A program made the position numbers and the translations under genes. 20,994 bases of DNA from JABDJZ01 sp047619685 (GTDB taxonomy: Bacteria > Bacteroidota > Rhodothermia > Rhodothermales > UBA10348). The stretch is from contig JBLHLC010000055.1 in NCBI GenBank assembly GCA_047619685.1, positions 1 to 20,994 of the forward strand, read 5' to 3'. The notes beneath the pieces are model-generated. The model did no database searches. It was not told where the DNA came from and saw only the letters and a list, made by a program, of their open reading frames with translations. Shown piece by piece: positions 6,297 to 18,562 of the stretch. Each line of letters begins with the position of its first letter. Positions within the stretch are counted from its first letter, which is position 1.

Positions 6297-6319
6297 ACAA
6301 CGAGGGACCAGCCTAGCCT

Positions 6320-9300
6320 ATGTCGGTCTTAAAAGGAGAGGCGAACCGCCAATCGTTCGGTCGCATTCGTCCGGTTAAAGATTACCCGGATTTTCTGGAC
6401 GTCCAGCTCAAGTCGTACTCCGACTTTGTTCAGGACTTAGTTCCGCCGGAAGAGCGCGAGCCCATTGGGCTTCAGCAGGTCTTTCTGGAGCATTTCCCAA
6501 TTCAGGATAGCCGGGAGCGCTACACCCTGGAGTTTATCCACTTCAATCTGGATGCCCCAAAGCATTCGACGACGGAGTGTATTGCCCAGGGTCTGAGCTT
6601 TTCGGTACCCCTGAAGGCCAAGCTACGTCTTTCCAGTAAGGAAGACGAAGACGAAGACGAAGCCGAAGAGGCCATTGAGCAGGAGGTGTACCTCGGTAAC
6701 CTTCCGTTCATGACCGAGCGTGGAACGTTCATCATCAATGGCGCCGAGCGCGTTGTGGTGTCCCAGCTCCATCGCAGTCCCGGCGTATTCTTCGGCCAGA
6801 GCGTGCACCCGAACGGTACGGAGCTGTTTTCGGCCCGTGTTATTCCGTTTCGTGGCTCCTGGATAGAGTTCTCGACTGACGTTTCGAACGTCATGTGGGC
6901 TTACATCGATCGCAAGAAGAAGCTTCCGGTTACGACGCTCCTTCGGGCCCTGGATTCGCCGTCGCTGAAATTTGAGTCGTCCACGGACGAGCAAATCGTC
7001 CAGCTGTTTGATCTGGCTGACACAGTCGCGATCAAGACAAAGAAGGCGTTCAAGAACGTTGTCGGGCGGCGTCTGGCATCCACGATTTCGATCGAGCGCA
7101 TCACGGAAGTTGTCGACGAGGACAGCGGAGAGATTCTCGACGAGAGCAGGGAGCGCGTCGTCATCCTGCCTGCCCAGCACGAACTGGCAGAGGAAGACTT
7201 CGACATCCTCAAAGAGGCAGAGATCGCGAAGATCTTCCTGACTCGCGAGGCAAGCGACGACGACGACACTCTCGACAAGACGACGCTTCTCAATACGCTC
7301 AAGAAGGACCCGACGCACTCGCGCGAAGAGGCTCTGGAGTACCTTTATTTCCAGCTTCGCGGTACGGAGGCTCCGGATATCGCGACCGCGGAAGGCGTTC
7401 TGGATCGGCTCTTCTTCAGTGACAAGCGCTACGACTTGGGTGAAGTCGGGCGGTACAGGATCAACCGTCGTCTGCGGATGGATGTTGACCTGCACCAGCT
7501 GACGCTAACTCGCCTGGACATCAGCGCCATCATCAACGAGCTGATCTCGCTTCAGAACGGCAAGTCCAACGTCGATGACATTGACCACCTGTCGAACCGC
7601 CGCGTTCGCAGTGTGGGCGAGCAGCTTGCTGCCCAGTTCTCCCTTGGTCTGGCCCGCATGGCCAGGACCATCAAGGAGCGCATGAATCTGCGCGACGCAG
7701 AGAAGTTTACTCCCCAGGATCTGGTAAATGCCCGGACCGTGTCGAGCGTGATCAACACGTTCTTCGGCACGAACCAGCTGAGCCAGTTCATGGATCAGAC
7801 CAACCCGCTCGCCGAGTTGACGCACAAGCGTCGTATGTCTGCGCTTGGTCCGGGAGGTCTGACGCGTGAGCGTGCAGGTTTTGAGGTACGTGATGTGCAT
7901 TACACGCACTATGGACGCCTCTGCCCGATCGAGACTCCGGAAGGCCCGAACATTGGACTGATCTCATCGCTATGTGTGCACGCACAGGTAAACTCGTACG
8001 GGTTTATCGAGACGCCCTACCGGGTGGTCAAGAACAGCGTGGTCACCGACGAGATTCGGTACCTCACGGCTGAGGAGGAAGACCAGACGATCATCGCCCA
8101 GGCCAACGCGCCGATCGATGAGAAGGGGAACTACATCAACAAGTATGTCCGCTGTCGTCATCAGGGAGACTTCCCGTCTGTTGAGCCAAAGGATGTCCAG
8201 TACATGGACATTGCGCCCAACCAGATTGTGTCTCCTGCAGCCAGTCTGATTCCGTTCCTGGAGCATGATGATGCCAACCGTGCACTCATGGGCTCCAACA
8301 TGCAGCGCCAGGCCGTTCCGCTTCTGCGGGCCGAGGCGCCTTTGTGTGGGACCGGGCTTGAAGGCCGGGTTGCGCGCGACTCTCGCGCCGTGTTACTGGC
8401 CGAGGACGGTGGTGTTATCGAATACGTGGATGCCACCAAGGTGGTCGTCCGGTACGATGAGAACGCCGATGAGGCCGCGCTGACGTTTGACGATCCGGTC
8501 AAGGACTACCACCTGACCAAATGGCGCCGAACGAACCAGGACACCTGTATCAACCAGCATCCGATCGTCAAGGTTGGGCAGCGCGTTGAGAAGGGCACCG
8601 TTCTGACAGACGGATTCTCCACGGACCGTGGGGAATTGGCACTCGGAAAGAACGTGTTGGTGGCCTTCATGCCATGGCGCGGGTACAACTTCGAGGATGC
8701 CATCATCATGTCCGAGCGACTCGTGTCTGACGACGTCTACACGTCGGTCCACATTGAGGAGTTCGAGCTTCAGGTTCGCGACACCAAACGTGGCGAAGAG
8801 GAGCTGACCCGAGAGATTCCGAACGTGTCCGAGGAGGCCACCAAGGACCTCGACGAGCGTGGCATCATCCGAATTGGAGCAGAGGTCAAGGCTGGCGACA
8901 TCATCGTCGGCAAGATCACGCCCAAGGGTGAGACGGATCCGACGCCGGAAGAGAAGCTCCTCAGGGCCATCTTCGGCGACAAGGCCGGAGACGTCAAGGA
9001 TGCATCGCTCAAGGCGCCTCCTGGCATGAAGGGTGTTGTCATTGACACCAAGCTCTTCAGTCGTCGCAAGCTGGATCCGGCATCCAAGAAGCAGGAGCAG
9101 CAGCGTCTCTCGGAGATCGAACACGAACTCTCCCACAACATGGGTGAGCTCAATGAGACCTTCTGGAAGAAGTTCTTCTCGCTCGTTTTGGGTCGCAAGG
9201 CAGTAGCCTACGTAGATCGTGACGGCCGTACCGTCGTCCCCGAGGCCGCCAAGGTCTCGAAGGAGATGTTTGATGGCGTAGATCCGCTCACGCTGGATCC

Positions 9301-10171
9301 TCGCAATCCCATCTCTGCCGACGCCAAGCTCAACGCGAAGGTCAAACGCCTTCTGCGCAACTACGAGCGACGCCATCGGGACGTTCAGGGTATCGCCAAG
9401 CGCGACAAGCACCAGGTCCAGATGGGCGACGAGTTGCCTCCGGGCATCGTCCAGCTTGCCAAGGTCTATGTGGCCAAAAAGCGCAAGATCCAGGTTGGTG
9501 ACAAGATGGCCGGCCGCCACGGTAACAAGGGAGTTATCGCCCGAATCGTTCCCCAGGAGGACATGCCGTTCCTCGAAGACGGAACGCCGGTCGATATCAT
9601 CCTGAACCCGCTGGGCGTGCCTTCCCGAATGAACCTGGGGCAGATCTACGAGACGCTTCTGGGTTGGGCAGGCAAGGTGCTGGGCACCAACTTCGCAACA
9701 CCGATCTTTGACGGTGCTACGGAGAAGGACGTGGCCGACGCCATGGAAAGGGCCGGGCTTCCCGAGAACGGGCGCACCCAGCTCTACGACGGTCGCTCTG
9801 GCGAGGCTTTCGACCAGAGCACGACGGTTGGCTACATCTACATGATCAAGCTGAGCCATCTGGTCGAAGACAAGATCCATGCTCGGTCCATCGGGCCATA
9901 TTCGCTCATCACCCAGCAGCCGCTTGGTGGTAAAGCACAGTTCGGTGGCCAGCGTCTAGGAGAGATGGAGGTGTGGGCGCTTTATGCGTACGGCGCATCC
10001 AGTGTGCTCCAGGAGATGCTGACCTATAAGTCTGATGACGTGCAGGGCCGATCCAAGGCCTACGAAAGCATCGTCAAGGGCGAGAACATGCCGGAAGCCG
10101 GTATCCCGGAAAGCTTCAACGTCCTGGTACGTGAGCTTCAGGGGCTTGGCTTGGAAGTGAAGTTGGAGTAG
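6320..10171 (+). CDS. rpoB: DNA-directed RNA polymerase subunit beta
   Basis: RpoB is the second largest subunit of RNA polymerase and forms half of the active-site cleft. The 1283-residue product appears complete. The rifampicin-binding cluster reads LSQFMDQ (487-493), THKRR (501-505) and SALGPGG (507-513). It keeps the drug-sensitive residues equivalent to E. coli D516, H526 and S531 (D492, H502, S507 here). NFEDA with catalytic-centre acidic residues E792 and D793 is present, as is GDKMAGRHGNKG (1060-1071) with K1062 and K1070. The C-terminal clamp anchor with GGQRLGEMEVWALYAYGAS is intact. A run of acidic residues (about 108-120) occurs in the N-terminal lobe. The ATG at 6320 fits the conserved N-terminus. 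rpoC follows after 48 bases. Confidence 0.99.
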   Translation: MSVLKGEANRQSFGRIRPVKDYPDFLDVQLKSYSDFVQDLVPPEEREPIGLQQVFLEHFPIQDSRERYTLEFIHFNLDAPKHSTTECIAQGLSFSVPLKAKLRLSSKEDEDEDEAEEAIEQEVYLGNLPFMTERGTFIINGAERVVVSQLHRSPGVFFGQSVHPNGTELFSARVIPFRGSWIEFSTDVSNVMWAYIDRKKKLPVTTLLRALDSPSLKFESSTDEQIVQLFDLADTVAIKTKKAFKNVVGRRLASTISIERITEVVDEDSGEILDESRERVVILPAQHELAEEDFDILKEAEIAKIFLTREASDDDDTLDKTTLLNTLKKDPTHSREEALEYLYFQLRGTEAPDIATAEGVLDRLFFSDKRYDLGEVGRYRINRRLRMDVDLHQLTLTRLDISAIINELISLQNGKSNVDDIDHLSNRRVRSVGEQLAAQFSLGLARMARTIKERMNLRDAEKFTPQDLVNARTVSSVINTFFGTNQLSQFMDQTNPLAELTHKRRMSALGPGGLTRERAGFEVRDVHYTHYGRLCPIETPEGPNIGLISSLCVHAQVNSYGFIETPYRVVKNSVVTDEIRYLTAEEEDQTIIAQANAPIDEKGNYINKYVRCRHQGDFPSVEPKDVQYMDIAPNQIVSPAASLIPFLEHDDANRALMGSNMQRQAVPLLRAEAPLCGTGLEGRVARDSRAVLLAEDGGVIEYVDATKVVVRYDENADEAALTFDDPVKDYHLTKWRRTNQDTCINQHPIVKVGQRVEKGTVLTDGFSTDRGELALGKNVLVAFMPWRGYNFEDAIIMSERLVSDDVYTSVHIEEFELQVRDTKRGEEELTREIPNVSEEATKDLDERGIIRIGAEVKAGDIIVGKITPKGETDPTPEEKLLRAIFGDKAGDVKDASLKAPPGMKGVVIDTKLFSRRKLDPASKKQEQQRLSEIEHELSHNMGELNETFWKKFFSLVLGRKAVAYVDRDGRTVVPEAAKVSKEMFDGVDPLTLDPRNPISADAKLNAKVKRLLRNYERRHRDVQGIAKRDKHQVQMGDELPPGIVQLAKVYVAKKRKIQVGDKMAGRHGNKGVIARIVPQEDMPFLEDGTPVDIILNPLGVPSRMNLGQIYETLLGWAGKVLGTNFATPIFDGATEKDVADAMERAGLPENGRTQLYDGRSGEAFDQSTTVGYIYMIKLSHLVEDKIHARSIGPYSLITQQPLGGKAQFGGQRLGEMEVWALYAYGASSVLQEMLTYKSDDVQGRSKAYESIVKGENMPEAGIPESFNVLVRELQGLGLEVKLE

Positions 10172-10192
10172 CGAAACGCAGATCACGTTTCG
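10172..10192 (+). other. Intercistronic hairpin between rpoB and rpoC
   Basis: CGAAACG (10172-10178) pairs perfectly with CGTTTCG (10186-10192) around a 7-base loop, beginning on the base after the rpoB stop. There is no T tract, so read-through into rpoC is expected. It may protect the rpoB 3' end or mark a processing site. Confidence 0.4.
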
Positions 10193-10219
10193 TTGACCAC
10201 ACTATAGAGACATATATAT

Positions 10220-14488
<4,269 letters not shown>

Positions 14489-14526
14489 GCCGGGCGTCCT
14501 CCATAAGACGTACCAATTGAAAGTTG

Positions 14527-14560
14527 AATCCCCGGTCGCTTCTGCGGCCGGGGATTCTTC
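14527..14560. terminator. Strong bidirectional terminator between rpoC and pepT
   Basis: A 13-bp stem, AATCCCCGGTCGC (14527-14539) with GCGGCCGGGGATT (14544-14556), has one G-U pair and a TTCT loop. It is followed by CTTCTTGT on the plus strand. On the minus strand the stem ends in AATT-like bases, so it can serve both the rpoBC operon and the convergent pepT gene. Confidence 0.8.
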
Positions 14561-14564
14561 TTGT

Positions 14565-15800
14565 CTAGCCGTTTCGTCCCCAGTAGCCGAGAAGCTGTTT
14601 CACGTACACCAGCGAGCGTTCGAGACTCTGGCTGGTGTTCCATTCGAAGCAACTGTGGTAGTCGTGGCCGCCGTTAAAGATGTTGGGGGTGGGAAGCCCC
14701 ATTTCGGAAAGCCGAGACCCATCTGTTCCGCCCCGAACCAGTTCATTCTCCAGAGAAACACCAATCTCGGCCGCGGCGGCGACGGCAAATGAAACCGCAC
14801 GGGGGTCGGTATCCTCGATATAGGACCGCATATTCCTGTAATTATCCTCAATTTCGAGGATGATCACCGCCTTCGGGTGGCGCTTGGAGAGCGTATCCAC
14901 CACCTGGCGTAGAAAAGCCTTCCGGGCCGAGAGTCCTTCCCAGGAAAAATCGCGAAGGATCAGGCCGAGGCTGGCTTTGTCGGCCCCGCCGCGACCGAGA
15001 GTGTGGGCGTGGTAATACCCCTCCCTGCCTTCGGTGCTCTCCGGGTTCTCCGACTCCGGAAGCATCGAAACCAGTTCGGCCGCGATCCGGATGGCGTTCA
15101 CAAGGATGCCCTTGGCATACCCCGGGTGCACGCCAACCCCGGATATCGTAATGCGTGCCGCTGCGGCGTTGAAGGTCTCAAAGGAAATCGTATCGACCCC
15201 ACTCCCGTCGATGGTGTATCCGATGGTGGCGTCCAGGGCATTCAAATCCAGGTTGTCAACGCCGCGTCCGATCTCTTCGTCGATCGTGAAGCACAGTCTG
15301 GTTTCCGGAAGAGGGCCCGCCAGAGACTCCCAGTCGGCCGCGATTTGCATCATTACCGCCACACCCGCCTTGTCGTCGCTGCCAAGAAGGGTGGACCCAT
15401 CGCTGGTGATCAGGTCCTCGCCAATGTGCCCAAGGAGTGCCGGCTGTCTGGCTGGATCAATCGTGACGGACGGGTCTCCCGGAAGCCTGATCACCGAACC
15501 GTCCCAGCTTTCGTGGATCAGGGGAGTGACCCCAGCCCCCGGCGCGTCGGGCGAGGTATCCATGTGCGCAAAAAGCGCAATGACCGGCTTGGACGAGGCA
15601 CCGGGCAACGTGGCGGTTACATAGCCGAACCGATCCATCCGAACGTCCCGCGCGCCGAGTTCCTCCAACTCCCTGGTCAGGAGTCGCCCGAGATCCTTTT
15701 GCTTCTCCGTGGAAGGTACCGTGGTAGATGTCGGGTCTGCCTGGGTATCAATCCTGCAATACCGGACGAATCTGTCAATCAGGTCGGATGGTGTCTTCAT
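14565..15800 (-). CDS. pepT: Peptidase T (M20 family tripeptide aminopeptidase)
   Basis: PepT is a cytoplasmic di-zinc aminopeptidase that releases the N-terminal residue from tripeptides. The 411-residue product has the expected length and metal motifs in order: FAHMDTSPD with H79 and D81; LLGSDDKAG (138-146) with the bridging Asp; TIDEEIGRG with the catalytic E175 and metal ligand E176; HPGYAKG (225-231) in the lid domain; and NGGHDYHS with H379. RGGTDGSRLS (356-365) is the substrate-binding signature. No signal peptide is seen. Its ATG overlaps by four bases the stop of the upstream lipoprotein gene (15797-15800), so the two are probably co-transcribed and translationally coupled. Confidence 0.96.
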   Translation of the reverse strand: MKTPSDLIDRFVRYCRIDTQADPTSTTVPSTEKQKDLGRLLTRELEELGARDVRMDRFGYVTATLPGASSKPVIALFAHMDTSPDAPGAGVTPLIHESWDGSVIRLPGDPSVTIDPARQPALLGHIGEDLITSDGSTLLGSDDKAGVAVMMQIAADWESLAGPLPETRLCFTIDEEIGRGVDNLDLNALDATIGYTIDGSGVDTISFETFNAAAARITISGVGVHPGYAKGILVNAIRIAAELVSMLPESENPESTEGREGYYHAHTLGRGGADKASLGLILRDFSWEGLSARKAFLRQVVDTLSKRHPKAVIILEIEDNYRNMRSYIEDTDPRAVSFAVAAAAEIGVSLENELVRGGTDGSRLSEMGLPTPNIFNGGHDYHSCFEWNTSQSLERSLVYVKQLLGYWGRNG

Positions 15801-16753
15801 GAGCCACAGCTTACCAGTAGCGAGGACATCACCTCGCGCTCCGCTTCGCCCGAGGGGAGATTCAGAAGGTGGCCGTTGACCACGAGTGCCGACGAGCCCC
15901 CTCCGTCCAGATTGATGCCATCGACGGCCCCCGTGCTGGCGAGCAGTCTCGCGAGTTCCTCAAGGTCTACACCCCGGCTGGACCGCTGTCTGCCATCGAC
16001 AACCATCAGAATGAGTCGGCCGTCGGCCGAAATACCCGCCGCGGTGCGCGGGTGGACCCGGGGAATGGAGGAACCAAAAAAAACCTCCTCGTCTACCGTG
16101 ATATGGATCGAACCATCCTTCAGCAGCCGGGGCCCGGCAGACAAGGCATCTCGCATGGGCCACGGACTGGCGTGAGAGAGGTCAGGGAAAGTCGCGGGGT
16201 CGCCCGGCAGATTCGGGGGAGGCTCTGACCAGCTGATGGTGGAGTCGTTGCGCGAGTTTACCCAGGCAATGTGCGCTCTCCCGCCCTCGGTGATTCCCAA
16301 AGTGGCACGCGCGGTGGGGTAGCGTGTGTTCTCCCGGATAACGCTGCCTATGGCCGACGAGACGACCTGTCCGTTGGTCATGAGCAGGCCAACGTGCGTC
16401 GCGGGGTCATCGTCCATTCTGAAATAGCCGCCGTTCACCGCTACGCAGGAGCCCTCGTCCCGGGCAAACTCGGAGACGGTCTCCCGGATATCGGAGTCAT
16501 CAGACACAGCCACACGCGCTGCTATGTTGGGGGCGTTCAAGTCTACGGATACGTACCACGCCGCCAGCGGCAAGTCGGGATTCTCTCCGTGAAACACCCT
16601 TACGGCAGGCGGAAGATTGGCGTTCAGAGAGTCCACTGCCATCCACGCGACCAAACCAGCGGTCAAGTGCGCGGTCTCGGGGGCATTTCGGCAGCCGGTG
16701 AATCCCGCCCAAACAACAAATGCCGCCACAAGCGGGCCAAGGGATTTCGTCAT
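15797..16753 (-). CDS. Phosphodiester glycosidase (NAGPA-like) domain lipoprotein
   Basis: This 318-residue protein begins with a lipoprotein signal: a hydrophobic segment ending FTG-C21, so it is probably anchored in the envelope. The body matches the NAGPA-type phosphodiester glycosidase domain (PF09992, formerly an uncharacterised family). AVNGGYF is at 105-111, and an AGPRLLKDG motif, a PRTAAGISADGRLILMVVDG stretch and the LDGGGSS motif follow in order. Members cleave N-acetylglucosamine from phosphodiester-linked groups or act on cell-wall polymers, but the substrate here is unknown. It is first in a minus-strand pair with pepT (4-base overlap) and divergent from the ECF sigma gene, with a 185-base gap. 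Confidence 0.85.
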   Translation of the reverse strand: MTKSLGPLVAAFVVWAGFTGCRNAPETAHLTAGLVAWMAVDSLNANLPPAVRVFHGENPDLPLAAWYVSVDLNAPNIAARVAVSDDSDIRETVSEFARDEGSCVAVNGGYFRMDDDPATHVGLLMTNGQVVSSAIGSVIRENTRYPTARATLGITEGGRAHIAWVNSRNDSTISWSEPPPNLPGDPATFPDLSHASPWPMRDALSAGPRLLKDGSIHITVDEEVFFGSSIPRVHPRTAAGISADGRLILMVVDGRQRSSRGVDLEELARLLASTGAVDGINLDGGGSSALVVNGHLLNLPSGEAEREVMSSLLVSCGS

Positions 16754-16857
16754 CCAGCCAAGGAAGTTCAGGGGTACCTGGGAAACTCCGGAAAAACAGC
16801 CGAGTGGGCCCGTGGAGTCCCCGGCGAGACATTAGCGGCAAGTTACGGAGAATGCCT

Positions 16858-16887
16858 GGAACGGGCTCAACACTTTTACGCGTCTGG
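16858..16887 (+). promoter_or_regulatory. Candidate ECF-type promoter upstream of the sigma gene
   Basis: GGAAC (16858-16862) and, 19 bases later, GTCTGG (16882-16887) resemble the GGAACTT / GTCTGA boxes of RpoE-type promoters. Counted from the end of the 7-base -35 box, the spacer is 17 bases. It lies about 50 bases before the sigma-factor start at 16939, suggesting autoregulation. This is a visual match only. Confidence 0.4.
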
Positions 16888-16938
16888 CGCAAACCAATAG
16901 GCTGCGCGTTGTGTCCAACGGTGGATACCTTTCTGCCA

Positions 16939-17487
16939 ATGAACGTGAACGAATCTACCTGGGTGAAGGAAGCGCAGTCCGGCGACGCCGGGGCGTTTGA
17001 CCGTTTGGTACGCTCGTGCGAAAGTTCAGTGGTGCACACCATATCCGGAATCGTCGGCTACGGGCCGGAGGCTTACGACGTGTATCAAGACACGTTGGTC
17101 AAGGCCTTCACGAATCTCAAGACGTTCCGGAGCGATAGTTCGTTTTCTACGTGGGTTACCCGTATCGCGGTCAACCACGCGTTGAATCACCGGCGGCGTG
17201 TTCGAAATGCGCGGCAGGAGCCCCTGGAATACGCGGCCAACATCGCGAGTTCCGCAAGCGCCGAGCAAGGGTTGGAGCGCTCGGAAATGCGCGCGGCCAC
17301 GGATCGTGCCCTGGATCAACTGTCCGGGCGGGAGAGGGCAGTGTTCGTGCTCAAACACTCCGATGGCTACAAGCTCCGGGAAATCGGAGACATGCTGGGA
17401 TGTGCGGAAGGCACTGTAAAGAACTACCTGTTCAGGGCGACCAGGAAACTGCGCGTGGCACTGGAGCCCGCGTATCGAGACCGATGA
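16939..17487 (+). CDS. RNA polymerase sigma factor, ECF (sigma70) family
   Basis: The 182-residue product has the two-domain layout of ECF sigma factors. Region 2 spans about 20-88: AYDVYQDTLVKAFTNLKTF, then STWVTRIAVNHALNHRRR. Region 4 spans about 125-175: LDQLSGRERAVFVLKH, then the helix-turn-helix YKLREIGDMLGCAEGTVKNYL. It would direct RNA polymerase to stress- or envelope-related promoters. The ATG at 16939 gives the usual N-terminus just ahead of region 2; the frame is open upstream to 16720 but that part looks non-coding. No clear Shine-Dalgarno sequence is seen. The stop overlaps the anti-sigma start by four bases (ATGA), typical of a sigma/anti-sigma pair. Confidence 0.95.
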   Translation: MNVNESTWVKEAQSGDAGAFDRLVRSCESSVVHTISGIVGYGPEAYDVYQDTLVKAFTNLKTFRSDSSFSTWVTRIAVNHALNHRRRVRNARQEPLEYAANIASSASAEQGLERSEMRAATDRALDQLSGRERAVFVLKHSDGYKLREIGDMLGCAEGTVKNYLFRATRKLRVALEPAYRDR

Positions 17488-18479
17488 CTATGAACTGTAC
17501 TCACGACCATAACGAGCTCATCCTCTTCCATGCCGGCGAACTCCCGCAAGCTGAGGTGGGCCGAATTCGGGACCAGATATCGACCTGCCTGTCCTGTCAG
17601 GAAGAGGTGTCGTCTCTTGAACAGGTAGCTGTCATGCCTGAACGTCCGGCTCTTGATCCCGAAGCTCTGGCTGCCGCCCGGACCGGGGCCTACGCCCGCA
17701 TTGGGTCGTCGTGGCAGGCGCGCCGGGGACGATTACTGACTCGCCTTCGGGGGGTATCTCTCGGCCTGCGCCCGCTGCCAGAGCTGGCCTTGGCGTCGCT
17801 CCTGCTCTTCGTTGGATATAATTTTGGGCGGGGCCAGGGGCACGTCGCACTTGCACCGGTGGCGGCAGAAGCGGATTTCGCACCTTCCCGAGGGTCCGTT
17901 TTCGATGTTCGAGAAATCAGGATTGACGAGTCCACGGGTCTTGCGGTGCTGACACTTGGGACCGTCAGGGAGGCGGACGTGACGGGTGGCCTTGGGGACG
18001 CCTTTGTAGCAGATGCACTCGAGACGGCCCTTGTTTCGGGAGCCGACGACGGGATACGCCTGCGAGCCCTCAAAACAGTAAATGCCCTCGCGCGGGGCGA
18101 CACGCCCGATGAAGCCCTTGCTCAGGCCGTGATCGATATGATTGGGATGGAAGGACACGACGCCCTTCGTTTCCGGGCCATAGGAGCCCTGGCTGCCCTG
18201 TACTCAGACTCCGATATTCCCCAGGTCGGCCGGGTCGCGTTGTTGAACGCGCTTGTCTCTGACGCCGGGGACGGGGTCAGAATCGCGGCACTGGATGTGC
18301 TCATGGCCCATGAAACCAGCCCGTCCGACGTCGGGATATTGCGTCAGGCGTTGACGCATGACTCCAACTCGTATGTCAGACTGAGTGTCGCCCGGGCACT
18401 TGAAAAACTCGGGGTCGATGGCTCCGCTGGCCAACGACCGGAGGGTGCTGAATCTCGACCGCTTGAGCGCCTGAACTGA
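17484..18479 (+). CDS. Anti-sigma factor-like membrane protein with zinc-finger-like N-terminus and HEAT-like repeats
   Basis: The 331-residue protein is translationally coupled to the ECF sigma gene. Its N-terminus (about 1-45) resembles the zinc-binding anti-sigma domain: H16, then C35 and C38 in a CLSC motif. The His usually four residues before the first Cys is Gln31, so metal binding may use other ligands (C5, H7, H9, H16) or be lost. A hydrophobic segment at about 97-113 should span the membrane. The C-terminal half (about 175-311) consists of helical HEAT-like units (for example LRALKTVNALARG, FRAIGALAALY, VRIAALDVLMAHE, VRLSVARALEKLG). Known anti-sigma factors hold their sigma at the membrane until a signal arrives; that role is inferred from context. 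The HEAT domain would lie outside the cytoplasm. Confidence 0.8.
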   Translation: MTMNCTHDHNELILFHAGELPQAEVGRIRDQISTCLSCQEEVSSLEQVAVMPERPALDPEALAAARTGAYARIGSSWQARRGRLLTRLRGVSLGLRPLPELALASLLLFVGYNFGRGQGHVALAPVAAEADFAPSRGSVFDVREIRIDESTGLAVLTLGTVREADVTGGLGDAFVADALETALVSGADDGIRLRALKTVNALARGDTPDEALAQAVIDMIGMEGHDALRFRAIGALAALYSDSDIPQVGRVALLNALVSDAGDGVRIAALDVLMAHETSPSDVGILRQALTHDSNSYVRLSVARALEKLGVDGSAGQRPEGAESRPLERLN

Positions 18480-18562
18480 CGGTCTGCTGGTCCCTGGGCA
18501 CCCAGTCGCAACCTGCCCGAAAAGATCCCGTATTCCCATATAGATACCGAATCCCAAAGAAT

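Noticed and set aside
8393..9880. A long 495-codon open frame on the minus strand inside rpoB
   Set aside because: It is antisense to an intact, strongly conserved rpoB. The composition (Val, Leu, Asp and Arg rich) is typical of mirror frames of a GC-biased gene, and no domain is recognisable.
15003..16175. A 390-codon plus-strand frame opposite pepT and the glycosidase gene
   Set aside because: Both minus-strand genes have complete family motifs in order; the plus-strand frame is low complexity, rich in Arg and Pro, and has no recognisable domain.
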